From the NCBI GenBank assembly GCA_947501115.1, contig CANMVX010000019.1, forward strand, positions 1 through 64,000: 64,000 nucleotides of DNA, given 5' to 3'. This document shows, piece by piece, positions 50,321 to 60,789 of this stretch. How positions within the stretch are numbered: position 1 is the stretch's first letter; each line of letters opens with the position of its first letter. A model generated the notes under the pieces. The model saw only the letters and a program-made list of their open reading frames with translations, was not told the DNA's origin and did no database searches. Position numbers and translations under genes: made by a program. Origin of the DNA: Haliscomenobacteraceae bacterium (GTDB lineage: Bacteria; Bacteroidota; Bacteroidia; Chitinophagales; Saprospiraceae).

Positions 50321-50899
50321 TTAATTTAAAAAAATATACAAAAAAATCCATTAGCAATAGAAAAGCAATCTTTCCTTATCCAGTATTTACACTTACCACT
50401 CCCTTAAAAGTTAATTCAGCACTATTTCGTTGAAACATTTTCAAAGCGTATTTAAATTTTGGGGGTCTATCGTACTTTAGACAGTAGATATCGAAAGTAT
50501 CTAATAGTGTCTATTCACGCATTTGAATTTTACATAAACTTTTACAAAAAACATGCAAATTCACAAAAGCAAAAAATATTGTTAAACAACTTAACACTAG
50601 ATAATAAATCCAAAAAAAAATACCATCAACAAATTAACATTGCTAATAATATTCACCCTTAATATATCAAAGTTTAAGCAGCTTGTAAAAAAATCAGAAA
50701 AAATATTTCACCTGAAGTATAGTCTATAACCATTAATTCTAAAAAAATAAACAAGAAATTCCAATTTAGGATTTGCTTTCGAAACTAGTGATGATAAGAA
50801 TTCCTCAAAGTCAATTCAATATTGTAATAATACCATAGCAAATAACTTTGTCAAATGAAATATCAGAAAATGGAATCTCTTACATTTAAAGTAGAAAAA

Positions 50900-51290
50900 T
50901 TATAAACTGCCCATTTCAACATATTCATTGTTTTTTTGAATGGTTAGATCTGCATCTGAATAATCAAAACTATATAAATTGGCAAGTATTTCAGAAGGAA
51001 TAATACTAGAAAATCTCCCCACACCAGAACCAAACCCTAAAATATTTATCACTTTAATATTTAATTTTTTTTCATATATTTTGAGCAAAAAAAACGGTCT
51101 TAACTCAAACTGGAACTGTTGGAATCATGAAGAAAATATATGTGAGTTTTAGCAAAAGTATTGCTTTGAAATCCAAAATTATCAGCATGGCTGAAAGTAC
51201 ATGTGAACCAAGTAATACTATCTAAATAGTAAGATTTTTCTCCATTTTCATATTTAAATCTACCAACATAATATTGAAGTTTATTTTTCA
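50900..51290 (-). pseudogene. Decayed gene remnant in capsule locus, family unknown
   Basis: Adjacent protein-like stretches in different frames: YYVGRFKYENGEKSYYLDSITWFTCTFSHADNFGFQSNTFAKTHIYFLHDSNSSSLS and LRPFFLLKIYEKKLNIKVINILGFGSGVGRFSSIIPSEILANLYSFDYSDADLTIQKNNEYVEMGSL. Confidence 0.45.
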
Positions 51291-51462
51291 GCTACGAGAC
51301 CATAAACTCTAACAAAATATAGATTAAAATCTAATCAAGTGAATATTAACTTTTTTATTTTACCATAGCAAACAACATTTTCTTTCTTATTTCGTAAGCT
51401 ATTTGTTCAACCAACCTAAATTTTGGTTTTTTTTAAAATTTAAAAAGGAAATACTAAATTTA

Positions 51463-52557
51463 TCATATTAGTAGATCTAAATATTTTTGAGCCATTTTAT
51501 CGACTGAAAAATCAAGTGATCTATTTATTAAGAATTCCTTATCAAATTCTTTATATAAATTTAACTTTATTGCCTCAGCTAAGCTTTCAGCGTCCTCTAT
51601 TGGCACTAAAGTACCAAATTTACCTCTATCTAATATTTCTGAGGGACCACTTGGACAATCGGTACTCACAACAGGAACCCCATAACTTAATGCCTCTACA
51701 ATTACATTCCCAAATCCTTCAACATTTGAGGAAAGCACAAATAAGTCTGCATGAATGAAAAAAGGTTCAGCATCCAATACAAAACCGGGCATATGAATAT
51801 GATTTTCTAAACCTAAATTTTTAACAAATTCTTTAGTTTCTCTGTACAAAGATCCATCTCCTAAAATAATAAGCTTTGCACCTATATTTGTTTTATTTAA
51901 AATTTGAAAAGCTTTAATTAAAAGTTTATGATTTTTTTCTTGTGTAAAACGACCAATAGACAATATTTTAAAGCTACTATCTTCCCAAAAAAAAGGATTT
52001 TTTTTGGGGAAGTACACTCGATTTTTAATAGTAAGTGGATTATAAATATAAATTGCTTTATCTTTATGTAATTGACCTAAACTACTAATATCGTTAATTA
52101 CCCCTTTTGAAACTCCTATCACCTTGTTCGCTAAAGGATAAGTAATCATAATAGATAATTTTAAAACCAACTTCTTATAGAATTTTACATTCAAAATGGA
52201 ATGAGATAAGATAGAATGCTCCACTAAAAAAAGCTTTCCTTTTCTTCCAGCTAATACCCATGACAATACAGCAATTGTGGTCAATGGCCACATATTAACA
52301 AAAATAAATTGAGGATTATTTTTTTTAAAATAAGAAGCTAAAGGAAAAATTGAATCCCTAAATCTAATTTTATTGATACAAAAAATTTTAATATTTTCAG
52401 GAATTATCCTGAGAAATTCCCCTTTTTTTTGCAACAAAATAAAATGTACTGTAAATCCATTTTGAATAAGAAATTTTGATAGATTAATACTTACCTTTTC
52501 AGCTCCACCGCCACCAAGATTTGGAAGTAAAATTGCAACTATTTTATTTTCAGCCAA
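51463..52557 (-). CDS. Glycosyltransferase family 4
   Basis: LLPNLGGGGAEKVSINLS; SSNVEGFGNVIVEALSYGVPVVSTDCPSGPSEIL. Confidence 0.93.
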   Translation of the reverse strand: MAENKIVAILLPNLGGGGAEKVSINLSKFLIQNGFTVHFILLQKKGEFLRIIPENIKIFCINKIRFRDSIFPLASYFKKNNPQFIFVNMWPLTTIAVLSWVLAGRKGKLFLVEHSILSHSILNVKFYKKLVLKLSIMITYPLANKVIGVSKGVINDISSLGQLHKDKAIYIYNPLTIKNRVYFPKKNPFFWEDSSFKILSIGRFTQEKNHKLLIKAFQILNKTNIGAKLIILGDGSLYRETKEFVKNLGLENHIHMPGFVLDAEPFFIHADLFVLSSNVEGFGNVIVEALSYGVPVVSTDCPSGPSEILDRGKFGTLVPIEDAESLAEAIKLNLYKEFDKEFLINRSLDFSVDKMAQKYLDLLI

Positions 52558-52566
52558 AATATAATA

Positions 52567-52957
52567 ACTAAAGTTTCGGAGTTAATAAAAAGCTGATTAT
52601 CAGCTAAATAAAATTATAAAAAAAATGTATTTTTAGGTATAACCTATTGATTTTATATTAGTTAAAAGCAAATTTACAAATCAGCCAAAAATGCAACCTC
52701 ACAAAATTATTAATAATATCTCTGGAATAGTTGGATATTTATTCGTTTCAATTTTTTGCTGAAAACTTCTAAAAAATATCATTGATTCAAATAAATTCAA
52801 GGGTTAATACTTTCTTGGATTTAATGCTAGTTGGGAAGTATATAAGTTCAAATGAATTGAAAATAAGATAAACACTTGAAAAAAATGTTGTGAATTCATT
52901 TTGCCAACTTTTAATATCTTCACAAAATATAAGGACAAATTGTTCCGAAACTTTAAT
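52567..52957 (+). mobile_element. MITE-like internally deleted IS derivative 2 (~391 bp)
   Basis: ACTAAAGTTTCGGAG.../...TTCCGAAACTTTAAT ends; collinear with element at 42485-42876. Confidence 0.85.
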
Positions 52958-52984
52958 AACTGACTTAAATATAATTTAAACCTC

Positions 52985-54271
52985 TTAATAAACATTTCTT
53001 AAACCTTCAATCCAAGTCTCTTTTACAACTGCTAACCAAATAAATATTAATGGAACAATAACATTAAAATGTCTCGGATATGCAGAAACCAATAATTGTA
53101 TTGAAAGATAAGACAAAACAAAAATGATGATAATCAAAACAGAATTAGGAAGTTTTTTATAATTCATTAAGGAATATATTATTCCAAGTACCATAAATAC
53201 AAAAACAAATGAATTGGGTATAATCCTTAAAATAGTTTGTTCCCTCTGGTAAAAGTAACTGTTGGGAATATTAAATAACATTCGACTAAAATTATTTATA
53301 TAATTTTTTAGATACTTTATTGGATGAGCTAATATATTTTGAATCGACCTTTTTTTGAATTCTTCATCAGCAGCTATTGGGTCAAGCTTTTTTAAATATT
53401 CAAAAAACCTTGAATGATTTTTCTTGAATTTTTCAGCATTACATGGAACATCTATGTTGTATCCACAATTTACCGTAAATGTAGTATTGTTCCATTCTCC
53501 AAATTCACCTAAATATGGACTCGTCATGAAATATAAAGAACTACCCCCTGAATTTGCAAAGTAATAAATTTTTCCGGTAAGATTATATGTATAAAGTTGG
53601 TATGGAATTGTTACTGAAAAGGCAATTATCCATACGAATATAAATTGCCTAAATAAATTTCGACTTAACTTAAATAAATAAAAGACTATCAATAAAAATA
53701 ACAGCAAAATAAGAACATAACAAAATATCACTTTCGTTAATACGAGATAACCTAATAGTATCCCTGAAAATAAGCCGGCTATTTTTCTGCAATTATGAAC
53801 ATATTTTGTGATAAAATATGCAAAACTTATTAATAATAGCGTAGTAAATGGCTCTGTTAAAACTGTAAAAATTTCTTGATAATGTGGGTAATATAAACTC
53901 CAAATTAAACTAACTATCAATGCTTTAGATTGAGAAAGAAATAGAATTGCCGTTTTAAACATTACTATTATTACCCCTATACTTATCAATACATTTAAAA
54001 GTATTAACATACTTCTATCTGCATGTAATGATACTAAAGGCATTAGAAGTATTGGAAATCCAGGCCCCGACCATAGATTTATATTTGGTGAAGGTGGCGA
54101 ATAGAATCCATTTAGCAAATTTTCAGCAAATGATATATACCGACATTCATCTGCAATGCAAAATGGCGAAAACCTATTGGTATATAACATGAATATATAA
54201 ATGGAAATATAGCCCATAGTAACTATTCCAAAGAAATATGCTGGTAAATATTTATGATTTAAAACTTTCAT
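52985..54271 (-). CDS. Glycosyltransferase family 39-like (ArnT-like) membrane protein
   Basis: DECRYISFAENLLNGFYSPPSPNINLWSGPGFPILLMPL; polytopic. Confidence 0.7.
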   Translation of the reverse strand: MKVLNHKYLPAYFFGIVTMGYISIYIFMLYTNRFSPFCIADECRYISFAENLLNGFYSPPSPNINLWSGPGFPILLMPLVSLHADRSMLILLNVLISIGVIIVMFKTAILFLSQSKALIVSLIWSLYYPHYQEIFTVLTEPFTTLLLISFAYFITKYVHNCRKIAGLFSGILLGYLVLTKVIFCYVLILLLFLLIVFYLFKLSRNLFRQFIFVWIIAFSVTIPYQLYTYNLTGKIYYFANSGGSSLYFMTSPYLGEFGEWNNTTFTVNCGYNIDVPCNAEKFKKNHSRFFEYLKKLDPIAADEEFKKRSIQNILAHPIKYLKNYINNFSRMLFNIPNSYFYQREQTILRIIPNSFVFVFMVLGIIYSLMNYKKLPNSVLIIIIFVLSYLSIQLLVSAYPRHFNVIVPLIFIWLAVVKETWIEGLRNVY

Positions 54272-54353
54272 ATATAGTATAATTTTAATTTTTTAATAAG
54301 ACAATTTTCCACTCCTTCTGAAGGATATATTTTAGGTAAAACAATTAAAGCCC

Positions 54354-55379
54354 TCATCCCCTGACCCCAAAATAAATTACTCCAATCAGAAAACCCAAAA
54401 TAAACAAGGCCCAAAACCACCGCATCGCTGGTTGAACTTCTTTAATTAAAGGATATTCCACTCCTTCGATGATGGTAAAAAGGGGAGTTTGTTGTCGAAG
54501 TTCACTCCTTACAATTTCCAGACTGGCAATAGATTCTGAATATAATTTACCAATAAATTCACCTTCATTACTAAGTAATTGCCCCTCTACCATCGACGCA
54601 CTATAGGCAGGATTCAAATCAATAGATTGTACAGATTGATTTGCAATACGCTTTGACTTATTTATCAACAACCTCAGCAAACTATCTTTCCGTTGTTCTA
54701 TCCGGCTAATGTTATTTTTAATTTCTTTCGTTTTTCCCTCTACATAAAATTGTAAAGTATATTGTAACAATGCTTCCGTAAAATATTTTGCAAATTCCTC
54801 GTTTTCAAATCTTCCTGAAAATTGAGTGAAATTAGTTCCATCTCCGGCTGGTTTAATTGATAAAAGGGGTTTAATTCTGTCCGCTAAGCTCCTTAAAATA
54901 CTTACTTGTTCTTTATTCAATGCTTCATAAGGAACTGATTTCAATGGAAAACCAGCTACCTTTACTCCTTCTAAAGCTAAAAACTTTGATGCGAAAGATA
55001 GTGCTTCATTGCCTTTATAAGGTAATAGCAAGGTTTCTCTAATCATTTTTCCATGCGTCAAAAGTCCCAAAAAATTTTGAACGGTGTAAAGTCCATTTTC
55101 ACTATTATCCTTCTGGCCTAATCCTAATTGCTGTGCAATGATATTATTCTGACTTGGTTGTTGGTTCCCAGAACTTAAGATGAACAAAATATTAGCCGCA
55201 TAATAGGATGGCAATTGTCTTGCGTAGAACCAGCCACCAGCACCTAAAAGCAAAGCAAATACTGAAATAAATATCCAATATTTTTTAATCTGATTAAACT
55301 TTATCCGTATTTTCTCCTTGAATTCAGGAATACTGATTTCACCAGGATATAGATCGTCGTCCTTAGCTTTATTCGTCAT
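54354..55379 (-). CDS. Wzz-type chain length determinant protein
   Basis: N- and C-terminal TM segments, KKYWIFISVFALLLGAGGWFYARQLPSYYAANILFILSSG. Confidence 0.75.
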   Translation of the reverse strand: MTNKAKDDDLYPGEISIPEFKEKIRIKFNQIKKYWIFISVFALLLGAGGWFYARQLPSYYAANILFILSSGNQQPSQNNIIAQQLGLGQKDNSENGLYTVQNFLGLLTHGKMIRETLLLPYKGNEALSFASKFLALEGVKVAGFPLKSVPYEALNKEQVSILRSLADRIKPLLSIKPAGDGTNFTQFSGRFENEEFAKYFTEALLQYTLQFYVEGKTKEIKNNISRIEQRKDSLLRLLINKSKRIANQSVQSIDLNPAYSASMVEGQLLSNEGEFIGKLYSESIASLEIVRSELRQQTPLFTIIEGVEYPLIKEVQPAMRWFWALFILGFLIGVIYFGVRG

Positions 55380-55381
55380 TC

Positions 55382-58093
55382 TTATTTTAGTAATTGAACT
55401 ATACCCAATATAAAAGTAGAAATACCCGCAATAGTAGAAGAGGCTAAGGCTAAATCAGTAATACTCAGTGGCCTTTTCGTTTTATTGTCCACATAAACTT
55501 TAGGCACCATAACCGTCGCTCCCGGTTCAATTTTAGGATAAGAGTTAACTAGTCCTAAAATTTTTCTGGTGGCCAAGGCTCTTCCATCAGGATAAATAAT
55601 ATAGGTCTTATCCTTTTCAGCGCCATTCTTGAATCCACCCGCCTGATTAACATAATATTTGGTTCCTTTACCTCCTATAAAATTAATACCAATGGGCTGA
55701 TAAACCTCTCCATCAATAAGAATTAGCTTATTTACTTTGGGGATTATTAATTTATCTCCATTTTCAAGGAAAATATCAGCATTTGAACCAGGATTTTTTA
55801 AAGCCTGTCTAAGATTAATAGCAACGTCAATTTCCGTTTTATTTAAATTTAACTTTATCTGATCCTCTTTTAATTTTTCATCATCAACAATTTTATCAAT
55901 ATCTACTTCAATCTCATCCAAAACCTTAATATTATTTAACTTTCTAACCAATTTTGCTCTGTCTAAATTGGCTTCTAGTAATCCTCCCCCAGCCCTGAGG
56001 AATAAACTACTAATTCTATCATCTCTGCGTTGCAAGGCATATTCTCCGGGAAATAAAACTTCTCCCTCTATTTTAACAAATGCCTGTTCCCTGATTTGTG
56101 GATTTCGACGAACAGTTATTACATCATAAGCTCTTAATGACAAGTCACTTGTTTTACCATTTAAGAGCATTGAAAGATCTACATTAATGCTTTTTGTCAA
56201 CTCACTATTTGTCGAAAATAAATCGATACTATCAAGCCTTCTAACTATTTCAATATTAGAAACTGATGCAAATTCGGTTAAGCCCTCCGATAAAACAATC
56301 ACATCCTGAAGTGATAAACTATCCGCAAAAGGTATAATTCCCGGTTTTTTAACTTCTCCCAATATCGTAACATATCCAATGTCACTCATTTTCTCTTGAG
56401 ACTGAACATAAATGATATCCCCTGCATTTAAATATATATCCTCTTTGTTCTGATTTGTCAAAGATAGAGATATAGATATAGATTCCATTTTCTGATTCAA
56501 GCCCTTCCTGTAGATTATAATTCTCTCTTTATAAGCGTCGGAGCTTAATCCACCTGCTAAAAATAAAAGGTCTTCGAGTTTAATACCCTCCCTAAAAGGG
56601 AACGAACCAGGATTTTGAACCGAACCATTTATGGTAACTGACGTCTCTTCTTCTAACTCAAAAATACTTTTTATAACCAACTCATCATCTGATTGTAGTA
56701 AAATATCCTCACTCTCACCCTCTAAAACGGATTTTAAATTCAATTTTATCACAGACTTCCTGTCATTTGCCTCTAAACGAAATAACAAGGCTCTTTCCTG
56801 GTAAGCGTCAGGTTTCAATCCTGAGGCCAACTTAATTAAATCCTTTATTGATTTTGTAGTTTCCAAAGAATATGCGCCGGGCCTATAAACAGATCCTGAA
56901 ACGGTAACTTTATTATTAAATCTATCTAAAACGAAGCCAACAGACACTTTATCACCAGAAAAAAGGGAACAATTTGAAAAATTTTCGTTAGTAATATCCA
57001 TTACAATTTTCTCTTTATCTGTAAATCTCTCTATTTGAACTTGAGATTTATAAGCACCCTCTTTAAAACCTCCCGCATTTTGAATCAAATCGGCCAATTT
57101 TTCTCCCTCTGAAAATTCATACATCATTGGCTTTTTGACTGCTCCACTAATATTCACTATGTTTTCAGCCATTGGAATTCTAATAATATCCCGTTCTTCC
57201 AATCTATAATCTTTAGGTAAAATTCCTTTGGTAAGAAAAGGATAAAGATCAATGGTGTCTAAAATTTTATTCCCTCTAATCAGTTCAATATTCCTGAAAG
57301 AACCTACATCAGATGGACCTCCACAATCATACAAAACATTTAAGACAGTGGACAAGGAAGAAACATTATAATGCCCAGGTTTTATGGCTTCTCCTGTTAC
57401 TAATACTTGAATAGATCTAAATCGAGATAAATAAAGCGAAATTTTAGTCGAGCCAGATATAACCTGAGGATATATTTTAGCAAATAATGATTTAATCTTG
57501 AATTTGGCTTCACTCAAACTTAATCCAGAAACAAAAACGGGACCAATGAGAGCTATTCTTACAAAACCCTCTATTGAAACAAGTAACTCTTGTTGCCTGT
57601 CCTGAACGCCACTTAAATCTAACATTAACCTATCACCGGAACCAAGAATATAATTATCCGGACTTGGCATTCTTATTTCTGGTGTAAAGGAAATTTGATT
57701 TTGCAAAAATATTTCTCTTCCAAAAACATTTGATTTAACTGTAAGTTTGCCACTTAACAATTTTGATTTATCCGTTTTATCATTTTGGGGTAATGAATCT
57801 GCACCTTCAGAGAGAACCTCTTCCTCCTCCTCTTTTAATTTTAATTTTTCCCTTCTTTTGGTTAATATTTTTCCGTTCAAGGCTGATAATTCACTATCCC
57901 CCAGTCCTCTTTTTCTTAATTCATCGGTTATTTGAAAATCACTCAGTCCATTATCAATTCCTTTCTCTATCACGTAGTTAATTTCCTTCTCGGGCAAGAC
58001 AGGTACTTCAACCTGGGCAATACCCCAAACTGGAAGCAATAGGATTAAAAAGCAAAAAATATAGTATTGGAAAATGAAATTCTTATTTATCAT
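55382..58093 (-). CDS. SLBB-domain polysaccharide export protein (Wza-like)
   Basis: Poly_export motif YILGSGDRLMLDLSGVQ and multiple SLBB repeats (VTVSGSVYRPGAYSLE...). Confidence 0.92.
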   Translation of the reverse strand: MINKNFIFQYYIFCFLILLLPVWGIAQVEVPVLPEKEINYVIEKGIDNGLSDFQITDELRKRGLGDSELSALNGKILTKRREKLKLKEEEEEVLSEGADSLPQNDKTDKSKLLSGKLTVKSNVFGREIFLQNQISFTPEIRMPSPDNYILGSGDRLMLDLSGVQDRQQELLVSIEGFVRIALIGPVFVSGLSLSEAKFKIKSLFAKIYPQVISGSTKISLYLSRFRSIQVLVTGEAIKPGHYNVSSLSTVLNVLYDCGGPSDVGSFRNIELIRGNKILDTIDLYPFLTKGILPKDYRLEERDIIRIPMAENIVNISGAVKKPMMYEFSEGEKLADLIQNAGGFKEGAYKSQVQIERFTDKEKIVMDITNENFSNCSLFSGDKVSVGFVLDRFNNKVTVSGSVYRPGAYSLETTKSIKDLIKLASGLKPDAYQERALLFRLEANDRKSVIKLNLKSVLEGESEDILLQSDDELVIKSIFELEEETSVTINGSVQNPGSFPFREGIKLEDLLFLAGGLSSDAYKERIIIYRKGLNQKMESISISLSLTNQNKEDIYLNAGDIIYVQSQEKMSDIGYVTILGEVKKPGIIPFADSLSLQDVIVLSEGLTEFASVSNIEIVRRLDSIDLFSTNSELTKSINVDLSMLLNGKTSDLSLRAYDVITVRRNPQIREQAFVKIEGEVLFPGEYALQRRDDRISSLFLRAGGGLLEANLDRAKLVRKLNNIKVLDEIEVDIDKIVDDEKLKEDQIKLNLNKTEIDVAINLRQALKNPGSNADIFLENGDKLIIPKVNKLILIDGEVYQPIGINFIGGKGTKYYVNQAGGFKNGAEKDKTYIIYPDGRALATRKILGLVNSYPKIEPGATVMVPKVYVDNKTKRPLSITDLALASSTIAGISTFILGIVQLLK

Positions 58094-58274
58094 TTAAGGA
58101 TGGTATTCATTAAAAAAAATTAAGGCTTCGCCTTTCATAAGTCGCAAACAAATTATGAAAATAGAATATCTTATTGTTAACCAAATGTTTAACGCCAAAA
58201 TCAACCTTTAAAAAATAATAATTAATTGACGCTAAAGTACTATTATTTTATGAATTAATTCAGAAAGTTCAGAA

Positions 58275-59060
58275 TCAAAGTAAAAACCGCCGAAAATAAC
58301 CCAGTACCGGTAGTAACACGCCCAATAATTTGGGGAGGTACCGCCACAATAATTGTCCTGGAAAAATTTTTACGTTATTTTCCTGACAAGCCAGTAAACA
58401 TTCCTGATTGATTACCCTCAGGTTTTTTAATGAAAATTTACTCTTACCCCCGGACCTCATGAAGATAAGTGGTCTATTAAGCAGATAAAATTGCCAGTTA
58501 CCTTTAATAAATCCTCTTAATAAAAATTCAAAATCTCCCGCTATTTCATAATGCTCCTTGTACAATCCAATTTCCAAATATTTCTTTTTTAACAAGAAAA
58601 ATCCTGGATGGGGAGGCTGAATACCCCATTTAAAATGATTTGGCACCCAAAATTTTGTGGAATATTTCCTTATAATTTTATCTCCTGTCTGATGTGGAAC
58701 ATACCAAACATCACCGAGCACTGCTTCCTTCCCTCGTTGAAATAAAGCCATTACCTGGTTCAATACCTGGTTGTTCGCATAATAATCATCACCATGCAAT
58801 ATTCCAATCACCTGACCCTTCGCCTGAAGAATTCCCTTATTTATTGCTGCATAAATACCCGTATCAGAACCTCTGATGATTATCCCATTAAAATAATCCG
58901 CTGATAATTTCTGTATAGTGCCATCTGTGGAATTTCCGTCCACAATGATATGTTCCACGAATTTATATTCTTGATTCTTTACCGCATTTACGCAGGCCAA
59001 AATAGTTTTTTCACAATTCAATGTCGGCGTTATGATACTTATCCAGGCAGTTTCATGCAT
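58275..59060 (-). CDS. Glycosyltransferase family 2
   Basis: ISIITPTLNCEKTILACVNAVKNQEYKFVEHIIVDGNSTDGT; GDDYYAN. Confidence 0.92.
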   Translation of the reverse strand: MHETAWISIITPTLNCEKTILACVNAVKNQEYKFVEHIIVDGNSTDGTIQKLSADYFNGIIIRGSDTGIYAAINKGILQAKGQVIGILHGDDYYANNQVLNQVMALFQRGKEAVLGDVWYVPHQTGDKIIRKYSTKFWVPNHFKWGIQPPHPGFFLLKKKYLEIGLYKEHYEIAGDFEFLLRGFIKGNWQFYLLNRPLIFMRSGGKSKFSLKNLRVINQECLLACQENNVKIFPGQLLWRYLPKLLGVLLPVLGYFRRFLL

Positions 59061-59067
59061 TTCATTC

Positions 59068-60768
59068 TTATTTTTTAATTAAAATTTTTCCCATTATTAA
59101 ATAATCCAGTTCCGTTCGCTGAAAACATCTGATAGCCTCCAGTGGAGAATTTATAATGGGCTCATTTTCATTAAATGAGGTGTTTAAAAGGGCAGGAATT
59201 CCCGAAATTTTATAAAATGACCTTATTAGTTGATAGAAAAGATCATTATCTTCTTTTCTAACCGATTGAATACGAACACTTTGATCAATATGTAAAAGGG
59301 ATTCGATTTGATTCAATGCTTTTCCTTCAGGAATTATAACCTGCTCCATGAAAGGTAGAAAATCGTCACATCCAATAAAATTTTGTTGACATTCCGCTAA
59401 CACGGATAACGCGAAAGGGCGAAATTTTTCTCTGTTTTTTATAACTCCATTCAGCTTATCTCTAATGTCCGGAACAGAAGGATTTGCCAGAATCGATCTG
59501 TTTCCTAATGCCCTGGGGCCGAATTCTGCGCTACCTTGAAACCATCCTATGATACCTCCCGACATCAATATGTCTGACACTTTTTGAATAATTTCCTCCA
59601 TACTATGCTCCTGAAAAATCAATTTCTGCTGGATACAAATAGCCTTTATTTCGTCCTCGTCATAAGAAATTCCCTTAAAAGAATGATAAATGGGTTCTTT
59701 TCTCCTTCCATTTTCACGCTGGAAATGTACCCATTGTGCCGCACCTAAAGAAAGTCCGGCATCGTTGGAGGCGCAGGGAATGTATATGTTTCTATAAGGT
59801 GTGAACTCTTTAATCTTACCCATGGCTACAGAATTTTGCATGGATCCTCCAGCTAAACAAAGATTTCTTGTATCGCATTTCTCTGCCAAATAATTTAACC
59901 TATTCATTAGAATATACTCGAAAACCTTTTGAGTAGATGCCGCAAAATCGGCATTAAAAGAAGAAGTTTCTTCTCCCAAAATTTTCGGAATCCCCCATTT
60001 TGAAGCCCATAATGCTGTATAAAATAGCGGAATCCCCGGATAACCGTTAGCATTATTCTCTTTAACCAATGGATTATGCCATTTAAAATAAAGGGCACTC
60101 AAGGTAAAAGTACCATCCTTTTTAAGTTGAAACATCTTTAATATGTCGTCAAAAAAAACAGGCTTTCCATACGCTGCCAATCCCATCACCTTATATTCAT
60201 CGCCAACTTCATGGAAACCTAAATACTGGCTTGCCGCGGTATAAAACAAACCTAAGGAATGAGGAAAACAGGTATTTCCCATGATTTTAATCTTATTTCC
60301 CTTTCCAATACCCCACATGGAAGTTGAAAAATCACCCGAACCATCCACTGAATAAATCATAGCCTCTTCAAAAGGCGAACTATAAAAAGCGGAGGCCAGG
60401 TGAGCGCGGTGATGCTCTACAAAGCGAAGTTTATCTGCCAGAAGCCAATCCGGAAAGTGTCGATCCCATTCCTTTGAAAAACCTCCAAATACCTTCTTAG
60501 TTTTTTTAAGGTGATTTGGATGTTGCCATAAAAAAAGTATTTTTCTAAAAAAATTAGACCTAACATCCCCGGCCACAGCAATAAAATCTAATTGCTCAAA
60601 GGAAATATTAGTACTATTCAAGCAAAACAAAACAGATTCCGATGGGAATCCCTCCCAATGTTTGACCCGTTTAAATCTTTCTTCCTCGGAACCCACTAAC
60701 CATTCGCCCTCCTTTAATAAAATAGCCGCTGCGTCAGGATGACCAAAGTTTATTCCTAAAATATTCAT
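59068..60768 (-). CDS. Carbamoyltransferase (NodU/CmcH family)
   Basis: MNILGINFGHPDAAAILL; EHHRAHLASAFY; GWFQGSAEFGPRALGNRSILA. Confidence 0.95.
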   Translation of the reverse strand: MNILGINFGHPDAAAILLKEGEWLVGSEEERFKRVKHWEGFPSESVLFCLNSTNISFEQLDFIAVAGDVRSNFFRKILFLWQHPNHLKKTKKVFGGFSKEWDRHFPDWLLADKLRFVEHHRAHLASAFYSSPFEEAMIYSVDGSGDFSTSMWGIGKGNKIKIMGNTCFPHSLGLFYTAASQYLGFHEVGDEYKVMGLAAYGKPVFFDDILKMFQLKKDGTFTLSALYFKWHNPLVKENNANGYPGIPLFYTALWASKWGIPKILGEETSSFNADFAASTQKVFEYILMNRLNYLAEKCDTRNLCLAGGSMQNSVAMGKIKEFTPYRNIYIPCASNDAGLSLGAAQWVHFQRENGRRKEPIYHSFKGISYDEDEIKAICIQQKLIFQEHSMEEIIQKVSDILMSGGIIGWFQGSAEFGPRALGNRSILANPSVPDIRDKLNGVIKNREKFRPFALSVLAECQQNFIGCDDFLPFMEQVIIPEGKALNQIESLLHIDQSVRIQSVRKEDNDLFYQLIRSFYKISGIPALLNTSFNENEPIINSPLEAIRCFQRTELDYLIMGKILIKK

Positions 60769-60789
60769 TGTTGTATTGTGAGGAGATGA

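Noticed and set aside
50224-50662. Small + strand ORFs at 50224-50433 and 50459-50662
   Set aside because: AT-rich, low-complexity translations with no recognisable features in a decayed region.
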